Shown here piece after piece: positions 9,428-18,422 of a DNA stretch of 64,000 nt. The notes beneath the pieces were generated by a model. It had not been told where the DNA came from. It made no database searches and saw nothing but the letters and a program-made list of their open reading frames with translations. A program made the translations under genes and the position numbers. Source of the stretch: Dehalococcoidia bacterium (GTDB lineage Bacteria; Chloroflexota; Dehalococcoidia; Bin125); the NCBI GenBank assembly GCA_022826965.1, contig JAJDTU010000005.1, positions 558,001 through 622,000 on the forward strand. The letters are read 5' to 3'. Each line of letters opens with the position of its first letter. The stretch's first letter is position 1.

Positions 9428-10548
9428 TGGTCGGTCACTCCTGGCGCCACTTCGATCCGTTGATCCTGATCGCCGCGCTCGCGCTGGCCGGTTACGGCGC
9501 GCTCGTCATCTACTCGGCCTCCTTGCCGCGCGGCGCCGAAGGCGTGGTCCTCTCCACCGCCGTGCAACGCCATATCATCTTCGCCCTCGTGGGCGCGCTC
9601 GTCATGGTCGCCATGACACGCGTCGACTACCGGCTGATCGACGCGCTCGGCTGGCTGGCCTACGGCTTCGGCATCATCGTGCTCGTCGCCGTGCTCTTCC
9701 TCGGCTCCGACGAGTTCGGCTCACGGCGTTGGTTCGATCTCGGATTCACCGTCGTTCAGGCGTCCGAGATCGGCAAGCTCATGACGATCATCGGCCTGGG
9801 AAAATTCCTCACCGACTATCGCGATCGTCTGCAGGAATTCCGAATCTTCCTGCTCTCCCTCGGAATCGCGTTCCTGCCTGCGGCGCTCGTCTTCATCGAG
9901 CCCGACGCCGGGTCGGCCGTCGTCTTCATGGCGCTCTGGCTGGTCATGACCCTGTTCGCCGGCGCTCCGATCCGCCACTACGCCGCACTCGCGGCGATCG
10001 GCGTCTGCTTGATTCCGGTCGGCCTCGCCGCCGGTGTGCAGGACTACCAGCGCGACCGCATTCGCGCCTTCCTCGATCCCGAATCCGACCCGCAGGGCGC
10101 CGGCTTCAACGTGATCCAGGCCGAGACGTCCGTCGGATCGGGCGGTATCTGGGGACAGGGCCTGACCGAAGGCACGCAGACCCAGCTCGATTTCGTTCGC
10201 ATTCAGACCACCGACTTTATCTTCAGCGTGCTCAGCGAAGAGCTCGGATTCGTCGGCGCGATCGCGCTCTTCGCGCTCTTCCTGCTGCTGCTCTTCCGCA
10301 TGCTGCGCGTGGTCAGCAAAGCCGGCGAGCCATTAGGCCAGCTGCTCGCCGTCGGGCTGATCACGATCATCGCGATCCAGGTCTTTATCAACGTTGCGAT
10401 CAACATCCGCCTGATCCCCGTGACCGGCATCCCGCTGCCCTTCATCAGTACCGGCAACTCCTCGCTGTTGGTATTCTTCTTCGGCCTGGGCCTGCTGCAG
10501 AGCGTCCTCGCCTGGCAGGACGACGCCCGCCGAGGTCCCGCGCCTTGA
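9427..10548 (+). CDS. rodA: Peptidoglycan glycosyltransferase RodA (SEDS family)
   Basis: Polymerises lipid II as the glycan-chain synthase of the elongasome. The 373-residue protein has about ten membrane helices. SEDS signatures are present: VAMTRVDYR early, the EPDAGSAVVF motif with the essential Asp in the central periplasmic loop, and a conserved late stretch DFIFSVLSEELGFVGA. The final loop LPFISTGNSSLL matches the family PF(I/V)SxGGSS motif with N in place of the second G. Start overlaps the PBP2 stop, so expression is coupled. Confidence 0.96.
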   Translation: MVGHSWRHFDPLILIAALALAGYGALVIYSASLPRGAEGVVLSTAVQRHIIFALVGALVMVAMTRVDYRLIDALGWLAYGFGIIVLVAVLFLGSDEFGSRRWFDLGFTVVQASEIGKLMTIIGLGKFLTDYRDRLQEFRIFLLSLGIAFLPAALVFIEPDAGSAVVFMALWLVMTLFAGAPIRHYAALAAIGVCLIPVGLAAGVQDYQRDRIRAFLDPESDPQGAGFNVIQAETSVGSGGIWGQGLTEGTQTQLDFVRIQTTDFIFSVLSEELGFVGAIALFALFLLLLFRMLRVVSKAGEPLGQLLAVGLITIIAIQVFINVAINIRLIPVTGIPLPFISTGNSSLLVFFFGLGLLQSVLAWQDDARRGPAP

Positions 10549-10580
10549 CCCTCACCGCTCCCGCTCGAAAGGCCTGAGTT

Positions 10581-10967
10581 ATGTCGGTTCGACTGTCGAT
10601 CATCCCCATCCAGATTTCCGACCAGCAGGCCGCGCTCGAGTGGTACACCGAGAAGCTCGGCATGGAAAAGATCATGGACGATCCCATGGGGCCCGAGCTC
10701 CGCTGGATCACCGTCAAGTTGCCCGAGGACGAGGTCCAGTTCGTGCTCGCAAACTTCGGAGCGTTCGATCCCGACGGCGCGCAGCCGGGTTCAACCAGCG
10801 GCTACGTCCTCTGGACCGACGACATCGATACCACCTACCAGGAATGGTCCGCCAGAGGCGTCGAGTTCAGCGAACCGCCAACCCGACAAATGTGGGGAAC
10901 CCAGGCCCTCTTCCACGACCCCGATGGAAACGGCTGGGTCCTCGTCCAACGCCCCGGCAGCGATTGA
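10581..10967 (+). CDS. VOC (glyoxalase/bleomycin-resistance fold) protein
   Basis: A 128-residue single vicinal-oxygen-chelate domain: SIIPIQISDQQAALEWYTEK at the N-terminus, WGTQALFHDPDGNGWVLVQ at the C-terminus. These carry the usual paired beta-alpha-beta-beta-beta modules and a possible metal ligand in the last strand. Substrate is unknown; the family covers glyoxalases, dioxygenases and resistance proteins. It starts 33 nt after rodA on the same strand, so it may be cotranscribed, but nothing ties it to wall synthesis. Confidence 0.85.
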   Translation: MSVRLSIIPIQISDQQAALEWYTEKLGMEKIMDDPMGPELRWITVKLPEDEVQFVLANFGAFDPDGAQPGSTSGYVLWTDDIDTTYQEWSARGVEFSEPPTRQMWGTQALFHDPDGNGWVLVQRPGSD

Positions 10968-10992
10968 GCTATCGAGAACTTGTAAAGTGATT

Positions 10993-11064
10993 CCCTCTCC
11001 CCCGCTCCGCGAGGGGAGATGCCGAAAGCCTGCCCCCTACTTGATGCGGGGGCAGAGGGGGGCT
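10993..11064. repeat. Family B dispersed repeat, long variant
   Basis: A C-rich run, the gagatgccgaaagcc core and a cagaggggggct end, here with an extra insertion of about 25 nt between core and end. It lies between the convergent VOC gene and clpC. Other copies are listed separately. Confidence 0.8.
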
Positions 11065-11101
11065 CTGTCAGCACGATGCCCTCTGGGTCGCACAGACGCG
11101 A

Positions 11102-11127
11102 AGCGCCCCTCGGCTAAGAGGGGCGCT
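11102..11127 (-). terminator. Hairpin downstream of clpC
   Basis: Perfect 10-bp stem agcgcccctc / gaggggcgct with a 6-nt loop (ggctaa), 25 nt beyond the clpC stop and also beyond the convergent VOC gene. No strong U-run follows on either strand, so it may act as a weak bidirectional terminator or protect 3' ends. Confidence 0.55.
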
Positions 11128-11152
11128 CGTTGGTTCCTGCGACTGTAGAGGC

Positions 11153-13753
11153 TCAGGAAGTGGCGACCGCTTCGCCTTCTTCCTCTTCCTCCTCTGACTC
11201 GGAGTCGTCCTTGGCCGCTTCGACCTCGGCCGCGAGCTCTGCGGCTCTCGAGAGGCCTTCGATGCGCTCGTAGTGCAGCATCTCTTCCTCGACGCCGTTC
11301 TCGTTGAGCTCCTTGACCAGGTCAACGCGAATGGTGTCGCCGGCCTCAAAGTCTCCGCGCAGCAGCGCCTCGGAGAGCGAGTCCTCGAGTCGCTCCTGGA
11401 TCACGCGGCGCAACGGTCTCGCGCCGAAGATCGGGTCGTAGCCCTTCTCTCCGAGCCAGTCCCGCGCTCCCTCGGTGACATCGAGATCGACCTGCTTCTC
11501 CTTGATCCGCGAGTCCACCTCCTTGAGCATCATGTCGACAATCTCGCGGATGTGGGCGCGGCTCAGAGGGTGGAAGACAAGCGTCGTATCGACGCGGTTG
11601 AGGAACTCGGGCCGGAAGACCCGCTTCATCTCCTGCAGGACCTTGTCCTTCATCTTCTCGTAGCGCTGCTTCTCCGACTGGTCCTCATCGTTGATCGTCG
11701 AGAAGCCAATCGCCGACTCGCGCCGAATCAGGTCCGAGCCGACGTTCGAGGTCATAATGATGATCGTGTTGCGGAAGTCCACGCGCCGGCCCTTGGCGTC
11801 GGTCAGGTGACCGTCGTCGAAGACCTGCAGCAGCATGTTGAAGACTTCGGGGTGCGCCTTCTCGATCTCGTCCAGCAGGATCAGACAGTACGACTTGCGC
11901 CGCACGGTGTCCGTCAGCTGGCCGCCGTCGTCGTAGCCGACGTAGCCCGGAGGCGCACCGACCAACCGCGCCACGGTGTGACGCTCCATGAACTCCGACA
12001 TGTCCAGACGGACCATGTTGTCGTCCGAGCCGAACATGAAATCGGCCAACGCCCGAGCCAGCTCCGTCTTGCCGACGCCGGTCGGGCCCAGGAACATGAA
12101 CACGCCGATCGGCCGCCGCGGATCCTTGAGACCCGCGCGAGCTCGCCGCACGGCCTTGGCCAGCGCGACGATCGGCTCTTCCTGGCCGACGATGCGTTCG
12201 TGGAGGTCTTCCTCCATCCGCAGCAGACGCTCGGATTCCTCCGTCGCAATCTGCACCAGCGGAATTCCCGTCCACATCGAGACGACCTCGGCGATGTCCT
12301 CGGCCAGCACATCGGTGGAGTCGCGCTCACGCTGCTGGTCCAGGTCTTCCTCGAGCTCCGCAATCCGCTGCGTCAGCTTGAGTTCGCGGTCGCGCAGGTC
12401 GGCCGCGTACTCGTACTGCTGCTGATTGATCGCCTGTTCCTTCTCTTTGCGGATGCCCTCAAGCCCGACCGTCGCTTCCTTGAGCGACGGCGGGGTGTAC
12501 GAGCGCCGAATCCGCACGCGAGAGGCCGACTCGTCGATCAGGTCGATCGCCTTGTCCGGCAGCGCCCGGTCGGAGATGTAGCGCGCCGACATCTCGGCGG
12601 CCGCGACCAGCGCGTCATCGGTAATCACGAGCTTGTGATGTTCTTCGTAGCGATCCTTGATCCCGCGCAGGATCTCAACCGTCTCCTCAACCGACGGCTC
12701 CTCAACCACAATCGGTTGGAAGCGCCGCTCCAGCGCCGCGTCGCGTTCGATGTGCTTGCGATAGTCGTCAAGCGTCGTCGCGCCGATCGTCTGCAACTCA
12801 CCCCGAGCCAGCGACGGCTTGAGGATGTTGGCCGCGTCGACCGCGCCTTCGGCCGCGCCCGCGCCGACCAGCATGTGCAACTCGTCGATGAACAGCACGC
12901 AGTTGCCCGCGCCCTTGACCTCTTCGACGACCTTCTTCAGTCGTTCCTCAAACTCGCCGCGGTACTTCGTACCCGCGACCAGCGAGCCGATGTCGAGCGT
13001 CAACAGTCGCTTGCCCTGCAGCGTCTCGGGCACGTCGCCCGACGCGATGTGCTGCGCGAGTCCCTCGACGACGGCCGTCTTGCCAACGCCGGGCTCACCG
13101 ATCAGCACCGGATTGTTCTTGGTGCGTCGCGAGAGAATCTGGACGACCCGCTGAATCTCCTTGGAGCGCCCAATCACCGGGTCGAGCGTGCCGGCTCGTG
13201 CCGCGGCGGTCAGGTCGAAGCCGAGCTGGTCGATCGTCGGCGTGCGAGTCGCGGAGCGCGATCCCGAGCCGCTGCTCGCGCCTGCCCCGGCGCCAGCCGT
13301 CGCTGGACCGCTCTGCGAGAGGATCCGCGTGGTCTCGGCTCGCACCCGTTCGAGGTTGACACCGAGCGATTCGAGGACGCCGGCGGCAATGCCTTCGCCC
13401 TCGCGCACGAGTCCAAGCAATAGGTGCTCGGTACCGATGTAGTGATGGTTCAGCCGCCGCGCCTCGTCAACCGCCAGCTCGATCACTTTCTTTGCCCGTG
13501 GAGTCAGACCGATTTCACCCAGAACCGCGCGGTCGCCTCGTCCAATGATGAACTCGACCGCTGAACGCACCTTTCCCAGTTCGACGCCGAGATTGGAGAG
13601 CACCTTCGCCGCGACGCCATCGCCCTCGCGCACCAGACCGAGCAGCAGGTGCTCGGTGCCGATGTAGTTGTGGTTGAAGCGCTGGGCTTCTTCCTGCGCG
13701 AGCGTCAGGACGCGGCGAGCGCGTTCCGTGAACTTGTCAAATCGGTCTGCCAT
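11153..13753 (-). CDS. clpC: AAA+ unfoldase ClpC
   Basis: Hsp100 ATPase that unfolds proteins for the ClpP peptidase. The ATG at 13753 has a ggaggc Shine-Dalgarno and gives 866 residues; a further upstream in-frame start (13777) lacks one. Domain order: two Clp N repeats ([13 protein letters not shown] occurs twice), AAA-1 with Walker [14 protein letters not shown], a UVR motif in the middle domain ([19 protein letters not shown]), AAA-2 with Walker [15 protein letters not shown], and a C-terminal D2-small domain. The tail is unusually acidic (long run of Glu and Asp, about the last 30 residues). No clpP is in the window. Confidence 0.96.
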   Translation of the reverse strand: MADRFDKFTERARRVLTLAQEEAQRFNHNYIGTEHLLLGLVREGDGVAAKVLSNLGVELGKVRSAVEFIIGRGDRAVLGEIGLTPRAKKVIELAVDEARRLNHHYIGTEHLLLGLVREGEGIAAGVLESLGVNLERVRAETTRILSQSGPATAGAGAGASSGSGSRSATRTPTIDQLGFDLTAAARAGTLDPVIGRSKEIQRVVQILSRRTKNNPVLIGEPGVGKTAVVEGLAQHIASGDVPETLQGKRLLTLDIGSLVAGTKYRGEFEERLKKVVEEVKGAGNCVLFIDELHMLVGAGAAEGAVDAANILKPSLARGELQTIGATTLDDYRKHIERDAALERRFQPIVVEEPSVEETVEILRGIKDRYEEHHKLVITDDALVAAAEMSARYISDRALPDKAIDLIDESASRVRIRRSYTPPSLKEATVGLEGIRKEKEQAINQQQYEYAADLRDRELKLTQRIAELEEDLDQQRERDSTDVLAEDIAEVVSMWTGIPLVQIATEESERLLRMEEDLHERIVGQEEPIVALAKAVRRARAGLKDPRRPIGVFMFLGPTGVGKTELARALADFMFGSDDNMVRLDMSEFMERHTVARLVGAPPGYVGYDDGGQLTDTVRRKSYCLILLDEIEKAHPEVFNMLLQVFDDGHLTDAKGRRVDFRNTIIIMTSNVGSDLIRRESAIGFSTINDEDQSEKQRYEKMKDKVLQEMKRVFRPEFLNRVDTTLVFHPLSRAHIREIVDMMLKEVDSRIKEKQVDLDVTEGARDWLGEKGYDPIFGARPLRRVIQERLEDSLSEALLRGDFEAGDTIRVDLVKELNENGVEEEMLHYERIEGLSRAAELAAEVEAAKDDSESEEEEEEGEAVATS

Positions 13754-13903
13754 GGCAGCCTCCAATGCACGACGCAACTGCCACGCAGCCGCTCGTTGGA
13801 CAATCCCAGCCTATCAGAGCCATCAGCGCCCAAACCCGCAGAGGTTGAACGTTGTGAGTCGCTGTTGCCCAGCCTCAGCCCCACTCTCAGCGTTGCGCGG
13901 TTG

Positions 13904-13999
13904 CCCTCTCCCCCGCTCCTTGGCGGAGATCACTCGGCTCTCTTTTCTCCCCCCGCTGGCGCGGGGGGAGATTCCACAGGCAGAGGGGGGCGTCCCCCG
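13904..13999. repeat. Two family B repeats in tandem, between the S1 gene and clpC
   Basis: A truncated copy (13904-13930, C-run with a ggcggagat remnant) is followed by a nearly complete copy (13945-13999) with ctccccccgctggcgcgggggg hairpin arms and cagagggggg. The surrounding gap of about 260 nt between clpC and the S1 gene shows no other recognisable element. Confidence 0.75.
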
Positions 14000-14014
14000 G
14001 TCCGAGATCGAGCC

Positions 14015-15424
14015 CTAGCGCTCGCCGCCGAAGTCCTGTTCGGTGACGCCGGCGCGCTCCAGCGCCTCCTGCATCGCCGACACGGCGCGTACCGGCTCCG
14101 GCGCTGGCTCGGGCTGCGGCTCGTCTGCTGCGCGCGACGGCTCCTCGCTCGGCTCCGGCTCAGGCGGCGCCTCCGGCATCGGCTCCTGCGCGATTCCGAA
14201 GCGCTCGGCCACCTCGTCCGGCATGTGAATCACGCCGCCGTCCTGGTTGAAGATCCAGCCCAGACGCTCGGCGTCCGTCCGCGCCTGCCGCAGCGACAGA
14301 CCCAACCGGTGTCGATCACGTTCGATCCGCACGATCTTGGCGGGGATGATGTCATTCTCCAGCACGACCTCGCGCGGATGCGTAATCCGCCGGTCGGCCA
14401 GCTCCGACACATGAACCAGTCCTTCGACCGGACCCTCAAGCCGGGCGAACGCGCCGAACGTGACCAGCTTGGTCACGACCGACGGCACGATGTCGCCGAC
14501 CTCGAATTTGGCCACGACTTCGTCCCATTGCTCGGGCGCGGCGCGCCGCACCGAGAGGCCGATCTTCTTCGATTCCTTGTCGATCTTGGTGATGTAGACG
14601 TCGATCGTCTGACCGATCGAGAACATCGCCTCGGGATCGACGTCGCGCTCCCAGCTCAACTCGGACAGATGCGCCAGTCCATCGGCGCCTCCGAGGTCGA
14701 CGAACACGCCGAACGAGCGGATGCTCGTAATCCGGCCCGAGCGGATTTCGCCTTCCTGCAGCTCTTCCAGCAGGCGTTCCTTCTGCTCGGCCCGCCATTC
14801 CTGGACGGCGGCGCGTTCCGACAGGATCACCCGGTTGCGCCGCCGGTTAATCTCGATCACCTTGAACCGCAGCGTGCGGCCCTCGTACTCCGAGAGCTGC
14901 GCGATCGCCTGCTCGCGGTCGCCCGTGATCTCGACAATCTGCGATAGCGGCACGAAGGCGTTCACGCCTTCGACGTTGACCAGTAGACCGCCCTTGTTCG
15001 AGCCGGTCACCCGCGCGTCGAAGACCTCCGCCTCGTCGAACCGCCGCTGCAACTCGTGCCAGCCCTGCTCGCCCCGCGCGCGGTCGATCGACAGCTCCAG
15101 CGAGCCGCCTTCGGACTCCGAATCGGTTACGAAGACGTGCACCGCGTCGCCGGTCTTCAGCGCCTCGCGCTCCGTGTCGGTGAGCGAACGCATCTCCTCA
15201 TAGTGGACGACGCCCTCCGACTTGGCCCCCACATCGACGATCAACGCCGAGCCCGACCAGTGCACGACGATGCCTTCGACAATGTCGCCGCGTCTGGGGT
15301 TCAGCGGCTCCCGACCGGGTTCGGCCAGGAGTTCGTCCATGGTGGTGGGTTCGGATGCCCCCTCTTGCGGTGCCGCCGGGGGCGCGGGAGCGTTCGGATC
15401 GATGTCAGTACTGGGTGTGGTCAA
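14015..15424 (-). CDS. rpsA: Ribosomal protein S1-like protein with four S1 domains
   Basis: Binds mRNA on the small ribosomal subunit. The product has four S1 (OB-fold) repeats, at about residues 43-110, 130-195, 215-285 and 300-370, with recognisable cores such as GDIVEGIVVHWSGSALIVDVG and SFGVFVDLGGADGLAHLSEL. A Pro/Glu/Ala-rich tail of about 70 residues follows. This is the four-domain form seen in Gram-positive-type lineages rather than the six-domain form of E. coli. The longest reading starts at TTG 15424 (469 aa). ATG 15340 is an alternative that removes a Pro-rich leader of 28 residues; neither has a clear ribosome-binding site. Confidence 0.85.
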   Translation of the reverse strand: MTTPSTDIDPNAPAPPAAPQEGASEPTTMDELLAEPGREPLNPRRGDIVEGIVVHWSGSALIVDVGAKSEGVVHYEEMRSLTDTEREALKTGDAVHVFVTDSESEGGSLELSIDRARGEQGWHELQRRFDEAEVFDARVTGSNKGGLLVNVEGVNAFVPLSQIVEITGDREQAIAQLSEYEGRTLRFKVIEINRRRNRVILSERAAVQEWRAEQKERLLEELQEGEIRSGRITSIRSFGVFVDLGGADGLAHLSELSWERDVDPEAMFSIGQTIDVYITKIDKESKKIGLSVRRAAPEQWDEVVAKFEVGDIVPSVVTKLVTFGAFARLEGPVEGLVHVSELADRRITHPREVVLENDIIPAKIVRIERDRHRLGLSLRQARTDAERLGWIFNQDGGVIHMPDEVAERFGIAQEPMPEAPPEPEPSEEPSRAADEPQPEPAPEPVRAVSAMQEALERAGVTEQDFGGER

Positions 15425-15535
15425 GGGTTGGTGAGTTGGGACAGATGAGCTTTGCCAGAAGCGAAGTCACCCACCCCGGCTCCTTTCTGGGGTTTGCCGA
15501 ATCGTACCACAGGGACAGGTCGCCCTAGCGCGATT

Positions 15536-15589
15536 CTCCTCTCCCCCCGCTCCGCGGGGGGAGATGTCACGGAGTGACAGCGGGGGCTC
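15536..15589. repeat. Family B dispersed repeat
   Basis: tctccccccgctccgcgggg hairpin followed by agatgtcacggagtgacagc, where the short inner palindrome tcacggagtga replaces the usual gccgaaggc. It lies between the S1 gene and the 5S rRNA terminator. Confidence 0.75.
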
Positions 15590-15611
15590 GCTCTATCTGG
15601 CCAGAACGAAA

Positions 15612-15645
15612 ACCGCCCGACACATCAGCAGGTGTGTCGGGCGGT
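15612..15645 (-). terminator. Rho-independent terminator of the 5S rRNA gene
   Basis: Perfect 13-bp stem accgcccgacaca / tgtgtcgggcggt with an 8-nt loop, 15 nt past the 5S 3' end. On the minus strand it is followed by a uuuucguu tract (complement of 15604-15612). Strength and position match a terminator for the 5S transcript. Confidence 0.88.
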
Positions 15646-15660
15646 CATCTGAATCGAGCG

Positions 15661-15779
15661 AGCTGGCAATGGCCTATTTTCCGCAAGGGGTTGCCCCCCC
15701 AGTATCGTCGGCGCTGCGGCGTTTCACTTCCGTGTTCGGGATGGGAACGGGTGGTCCCACCGCGCTCCAATCACCAGCT
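15661..15779 (-). rRNA. rrf: 5S ribosomal RNA
   Basis: About 119 nt. Helix I is formed by the ends agctgg and ccagct. The strongly conserved 5S core cccatcccgaacacggaag is present in the minus-strand reading, followed by cgatactgggggggcaaccc near the 3' half. A terminator follows immediately. No 23S 3' end precedes it: the upstream sequence holds protein-coding genes, so this 5S copy is separate from a 23S gene at least within this window. Confidence 0.93.
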
Positions 15780-15894
15780 CAAGTGGAATCTTAGCACGGA
15801 GCGATTGCTCAAGCTCCGTTCCGGGAGTCACAGACGCTCACCCGATCTAACGCGAAGGTGCAAGCGCGTCATCTCTTCCCCGCTTTCTCAGTTC

Positions 15895-16092
15895 CTAGCG
15901 CTCTCTCAGTCCGTAGAGGAATGCCGCTAGCGTAAACGGCGCACCGAGTTCTAACGGCCCCTCTAGGTCCAGCACGCCAAGCCCTGCAAGGACAATGAAA
16001 GCGACTGCCAGAATGCCAATCAAGTCAGGCGCAACCGTCTTGCTTACCCGATGCCACCTCTGCAGATAGCTCCGATTGTGACTGTGTTGCAT
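15895..16092 (-). CDS. Small membrane protein next to the TIR-like gene
   Basis: A 65-residue reading frame with one or two hydrophobic stretches (about residues 24-42 and 46-60). The N-terminus is basic and polar and holds no signal cleavage motif. It begins 28 nt after the TIR-like gene on the same strand and shares its lower GC content, so the two may be one transcript. No family is recognised and the ribosome-binding site is weak. If real, a small membrane protein encoded beside a TIR-like protein could be an effector or anchor; that is speculation. Confidence 0.4.
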   Translation of the reverse strand: MQHSHNRSYLQRWHRVSKTVAPDLIGILAVAFIVLAGLGVLDLEGPLELGAPFTLAAFLYGLRER

Positions 16093-16120
16093 TCCAGAAA
16101 CCCGGCTTCTGCTGATCCAC

Positions 16121-17239
16121 TCAGATCAATAACCCGGCTAGAGCCACCAACCGCGCCGTGAGCATGCTGTTTAGAAGCTCCAGTTTGACCGCCTCGATCT
16201 CCTTCTCGAAAATGATCACCTCAAGCTCTCCGAGGTCCCGGTCAACAGACGCCTCACGGTCCTCCAAGATCACGATCCTGCGGCCAAATTGAAGCGACGC
16301 GGCTCCTAGTTCGTAGTCAATGACTGACCTCCGGCTTATGGCGACACGCTCCTTCCCGTGTGCATCAGAATCTTTGTCGGCCGCGATGACGAAGATCGCA
16401 CCAGAACATTGGCGGATCTGCTCAGCAACGGATTCAGAGATTGGCAGGCCTGCATGTCGTCTTTCGCCTCCGATGACGTAGGAGACCTGCCACTGGTCAA
16501 GGATTCCTCTCAGTTCTTCGAGGTGCCTCGCATCGCCGCTGTGAGAAATGAAGATTCTTGCCCGTTCCGCAGGGTCGCTACCGGAATCGACTGAAGCCGG
16601 TGTCTCGCCAGACCCCGTATCTGTCCGCGCAGCAGTCGGCCCCTCGTCCTCGGTAGCTGGTCCTTTGTTGGCCTCGGACAGACGTGGCGACGGCTCAACG
16701 GCCTCGCCAGGCAGGGAGCCTTGAAGGAATCCGTCAGCCTCTTCCAAGGAAAACCGAAATCGAGTCGCATTTCCTCGGCGGCCTAGGACCACCTCGCCTA
16801 GATCGGCACCTTGGGCGAGCTGAAAGAAACACAGAACCTGGAGATTCAGCGTCGTCTCGGAATCTGCTACTTCTTCACCGAAGTTCTCGTACCAATGGGC
16901 AGCCACCTCAGGCGCTGATAGGTAATCTTCTCTGCGGTTCACAACTCGCTCTACAACGGCCGTATAGGGAGCCAAGTCCCGCACGGCATCGCGCAAGGCA
17001 CTGCTCCGGTATGCCCCAGATTCGCGTTCCGCTAGTCGCCCGCGTTCGGTGATTTTGAGTTTGCCACCCGCGTCCTCGATCAATCCCCACGCCTTGAGTC
17101 CGGCGAGCTTCCGGCCATCAAGTCGCTTCTTGTCCAAAACGGCGCGCGCCTCAGGGAGCGTTGCCCCCGTTGGTTTTCGGATTAAGTATCCGCAGACCGC
17201 ATCAATGTCCTCAAGATTGGTCCGAACTGGTAACGACAC
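16121..17239 (-). CDS. TIR-like nucleotide-binding protein with N-terminal helical/wHTH domain
   Basis: 372 residues. The last 150 residues resemble the predicted nucleotide-binding TIR-like domain (PF10137 type): RIFISHSGD at the start, IRQCSGAIFVIAADKD in the middle, SVIDYELGAASLQFGRRIVIL near the end. Members are NAD-consuming or nucleotide-sensing effectors in anti-phage systems. The first 170 residues look like a DUF5343-type domain, then a Ser/Glu/Thr-rich linker. GTG 17239 is chosen because an aaggagg Shine-Dalgarno lies 5 nt upstream and a strong promoter ends at 17265, so longer readings (17314, 17278) would start inside the promoter. Base composition is clearly less GC-rich than flanking genes, suggesting acquisition. 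Function not proven. Confidence 0.7.
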   Translation of the reverse strand: MSLPVRTNLEDIDAVCGYLIRKPTGATLPEARAVLDKKRLDGRKLAGLKAWGLIEDAGGKLKITERGRLAERESGAYRSSALRDAVRDLAPYTAVVERVVNRREDYLSAPEVAAHWYENFGEEVADSETTLNLQVLCFFQLAQGADLGEVVLGRRGNATRFRFSLEEADGFLQGSLPGEAVEPSPRLSEANKGPATEDEGPTAARTDTGSGETPASVDSGSDPAERARIFISHSGDARHLEELRGILDQWQVSYVIGGERRHAGLPISESVAEQIRQCSGAIFVIAADKDSDAHGKERVAISRRSVIDYELGAASLQFGRRIVILEDREASVDRDLGELEVIIFEKEIEAVKLELLNSMLTARLVALAGLLI

Positions 17240-17264
17240 CTTTGCCTCCTTACAGATGCCACAT

Positions 17265-17293
17265 AAGATACGCGACATGCCTAAGAGTGTCAA
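17265..17293 (-). promoter_or_regulatory. Sigma-70-type promoter of the TIR-like gene
   Basis: On the minus strand: ttgaca (17293-17288), a 17-nt spacer, then tatctt (17270-17265). Both hexamers and the spacer fit the housekeeping consensus. Transcription would start near 17258, leaving a leader of about 19 nt that contains the aaggagg site. This is the clearest promoter in the window and suggests constitutive expression of the gene. Confidence 0.75.
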
Positions 17294-17753
17294 TGCTGTC
17301 GCCCATAGTCGCAAGTCGGCTGAGGTGGCCGATCCATTGATGCTATTCCCTGTGCGACGGATCGCGTGCCCTACCCCTAGCTAGATTGCCCTGGTCATCG
17401 ATCCAAGAGAGCCGATGGGAAAGTCGCTTCTGTCACGCCATGCCCGTCCCCTTGTCGCCGTCCTCTTCGCACAACGTCAACCGTCACCCTCGACACATCG
17501 ACCGCGATGTCGAGCATCCGTCCGCACACATGCGCCCAACGAACGGCAACCGCAAGGTCTGAAGTGGCCGACATTCAACCCCATCACCCTTCCCGGTCCC
17601 CCCGGGCCTATCAGGGGTCTCCCGGACCTGCACAGACGAGGCCTGCTCTCATCGAGACGAATCCCGACAAATCTGAACGCCAAATGCCCGAATACCCTGC
17701 CCACAGCAGCAAATCCGCCGTCAGATCCCGAAATCTCCCTCGACCCCAACCCC
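17294..17753. other. 460-nt gap with no convincing gene
   Basis: Lies between the divergently placed TIR-like promoter and the 3' end of a VOC gene. Open frames here are low-complexity (Pro/Arg/Ser rich) and lack start signals or family features. I see no repeat family A or B copy, tRNA or attachment-site-like direct repeat. Confidence 0.5.
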
Positions 17754-18140
17754 CTACGGCTCGATCAACCCACAGACCGCCCCCGCCGGGTCCCGAATCA
17801 CCGCAAACCGGCCCTCGCCTAGCTCCCGCGGCCCATCGAGAATCTCACCGCCCAACTCCGTCACCCGCGCCACGCTGGAATCGAGGTCCTCAACGTTGAT
17901 GTAGACCATCCACACCGGCGGGATCTTGGCATTGACCCCTCGCGCGTGGCAGACGCCTCCGACCGCCGACTCGCCGTCGGGGCCGAGCATCACGTAGTCG
18001 TCGTACTCGCCCATGCTCAGCGGTTGCGACTTCCAGCCCGCGACCGCGCTGTAGAAGTCGCGCACCTCGTCTGCGTTGCCAACCGTCAGATCCTGCCAGC
18101 CGATCCGCCCGGGGCGAGTGTCGGGAGCTTCCTCGTTCAT
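17754..18140 (-). CDS. VOC-family protein
   Basis: About 128 residues from ATG 18140, which has a ggaggtg Shine-Dalgarno. Two VOC half-domains are visible: IGWQDLTVGNADEVRDFYSA and VYINVEDLDSSVARVTELGG. The protein ends with the typical FAVIRDPAGAVCGLIEP strand. Length and layout match small stand-alone glyoxalase-fold proteins of unknown substrate. It is transcribed away from tRNA-Ala, which lies 25 nt upstream. Confidence 0.85.
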   Translation of the reverse strand: MNEEAPDTRPGRIGWQDLTVGNADEVRDFYSAVAGWKSQPLSMGEYDDYVMLGPDGESAVGGVCHARGVNAKIPPVWMVYINVEDLDSSVARVTELGGEILDGPRELGEGRFAVIRDPAGAVCGLIEP

Positions 18141-18164
18141 CGCGTTCACCTCCACCGCCGGGGC

Positions 18165-18240
18165 TGGTGGAGCCGAGGGGATTCGAACCCCTGACCTCCG
18201 CCGTGCAAGGGCGGCGCTCTCCCAACTGAGCTACGGCCCC
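18165..18240 (-). tRNA. tRNA-Ala (TGC)
   Basis: 76 nt with encoded CCA. Acceptor ggggccg pairs with cggctcc; the D arm has agctcagttgggagagc; the anticodon loop is cttgcac (TGC); the T arm has ggttcgaatcc. Confidence 0.96.
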
Positions 18241-18301
18241 GGGATCCCCAGCCTAACGCCCCACCGTTCCCCGACTCGTTCGGGGACCAGCTTCGGGCTT
18301 G

Positions 18302-18351
18302 CTCTCCCCCGCCCTTGGCGGGGGGAGATGCCGAAGGCAGAGGGGGGCTCT
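18302..18351. repeat. Family B dispersed repeat
   Basis: ctcccccgcccttggcgggg hairpin, then gagatgccgaaggcagaggg and a gggctct end. Lies between tRNA-Ala and the thymidylate-kinase-like genes. Confidence 0.8.
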
Positions 18352-18422
18352 CCGATTCGTTAACCTGCGAATGCGGGCACAAGCGTGCCGTGCCTCTGAA
18401 CACACGCTGAAGGGAACCTACG

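Noticed and set aside
11273-13423. 716-residue frame antisense to clpC
   Set aside because: clpC is certain on the minus strand. The antisense frame has no recognisable domain.
17415-17822. 135-residue plus-strand frame in the gap after the TIR-like gene
   Set aside because: Pro/Arg/Ser-rich low complexity, no start signal, and it runs into the 3' end of the VOC gene on the other strand.
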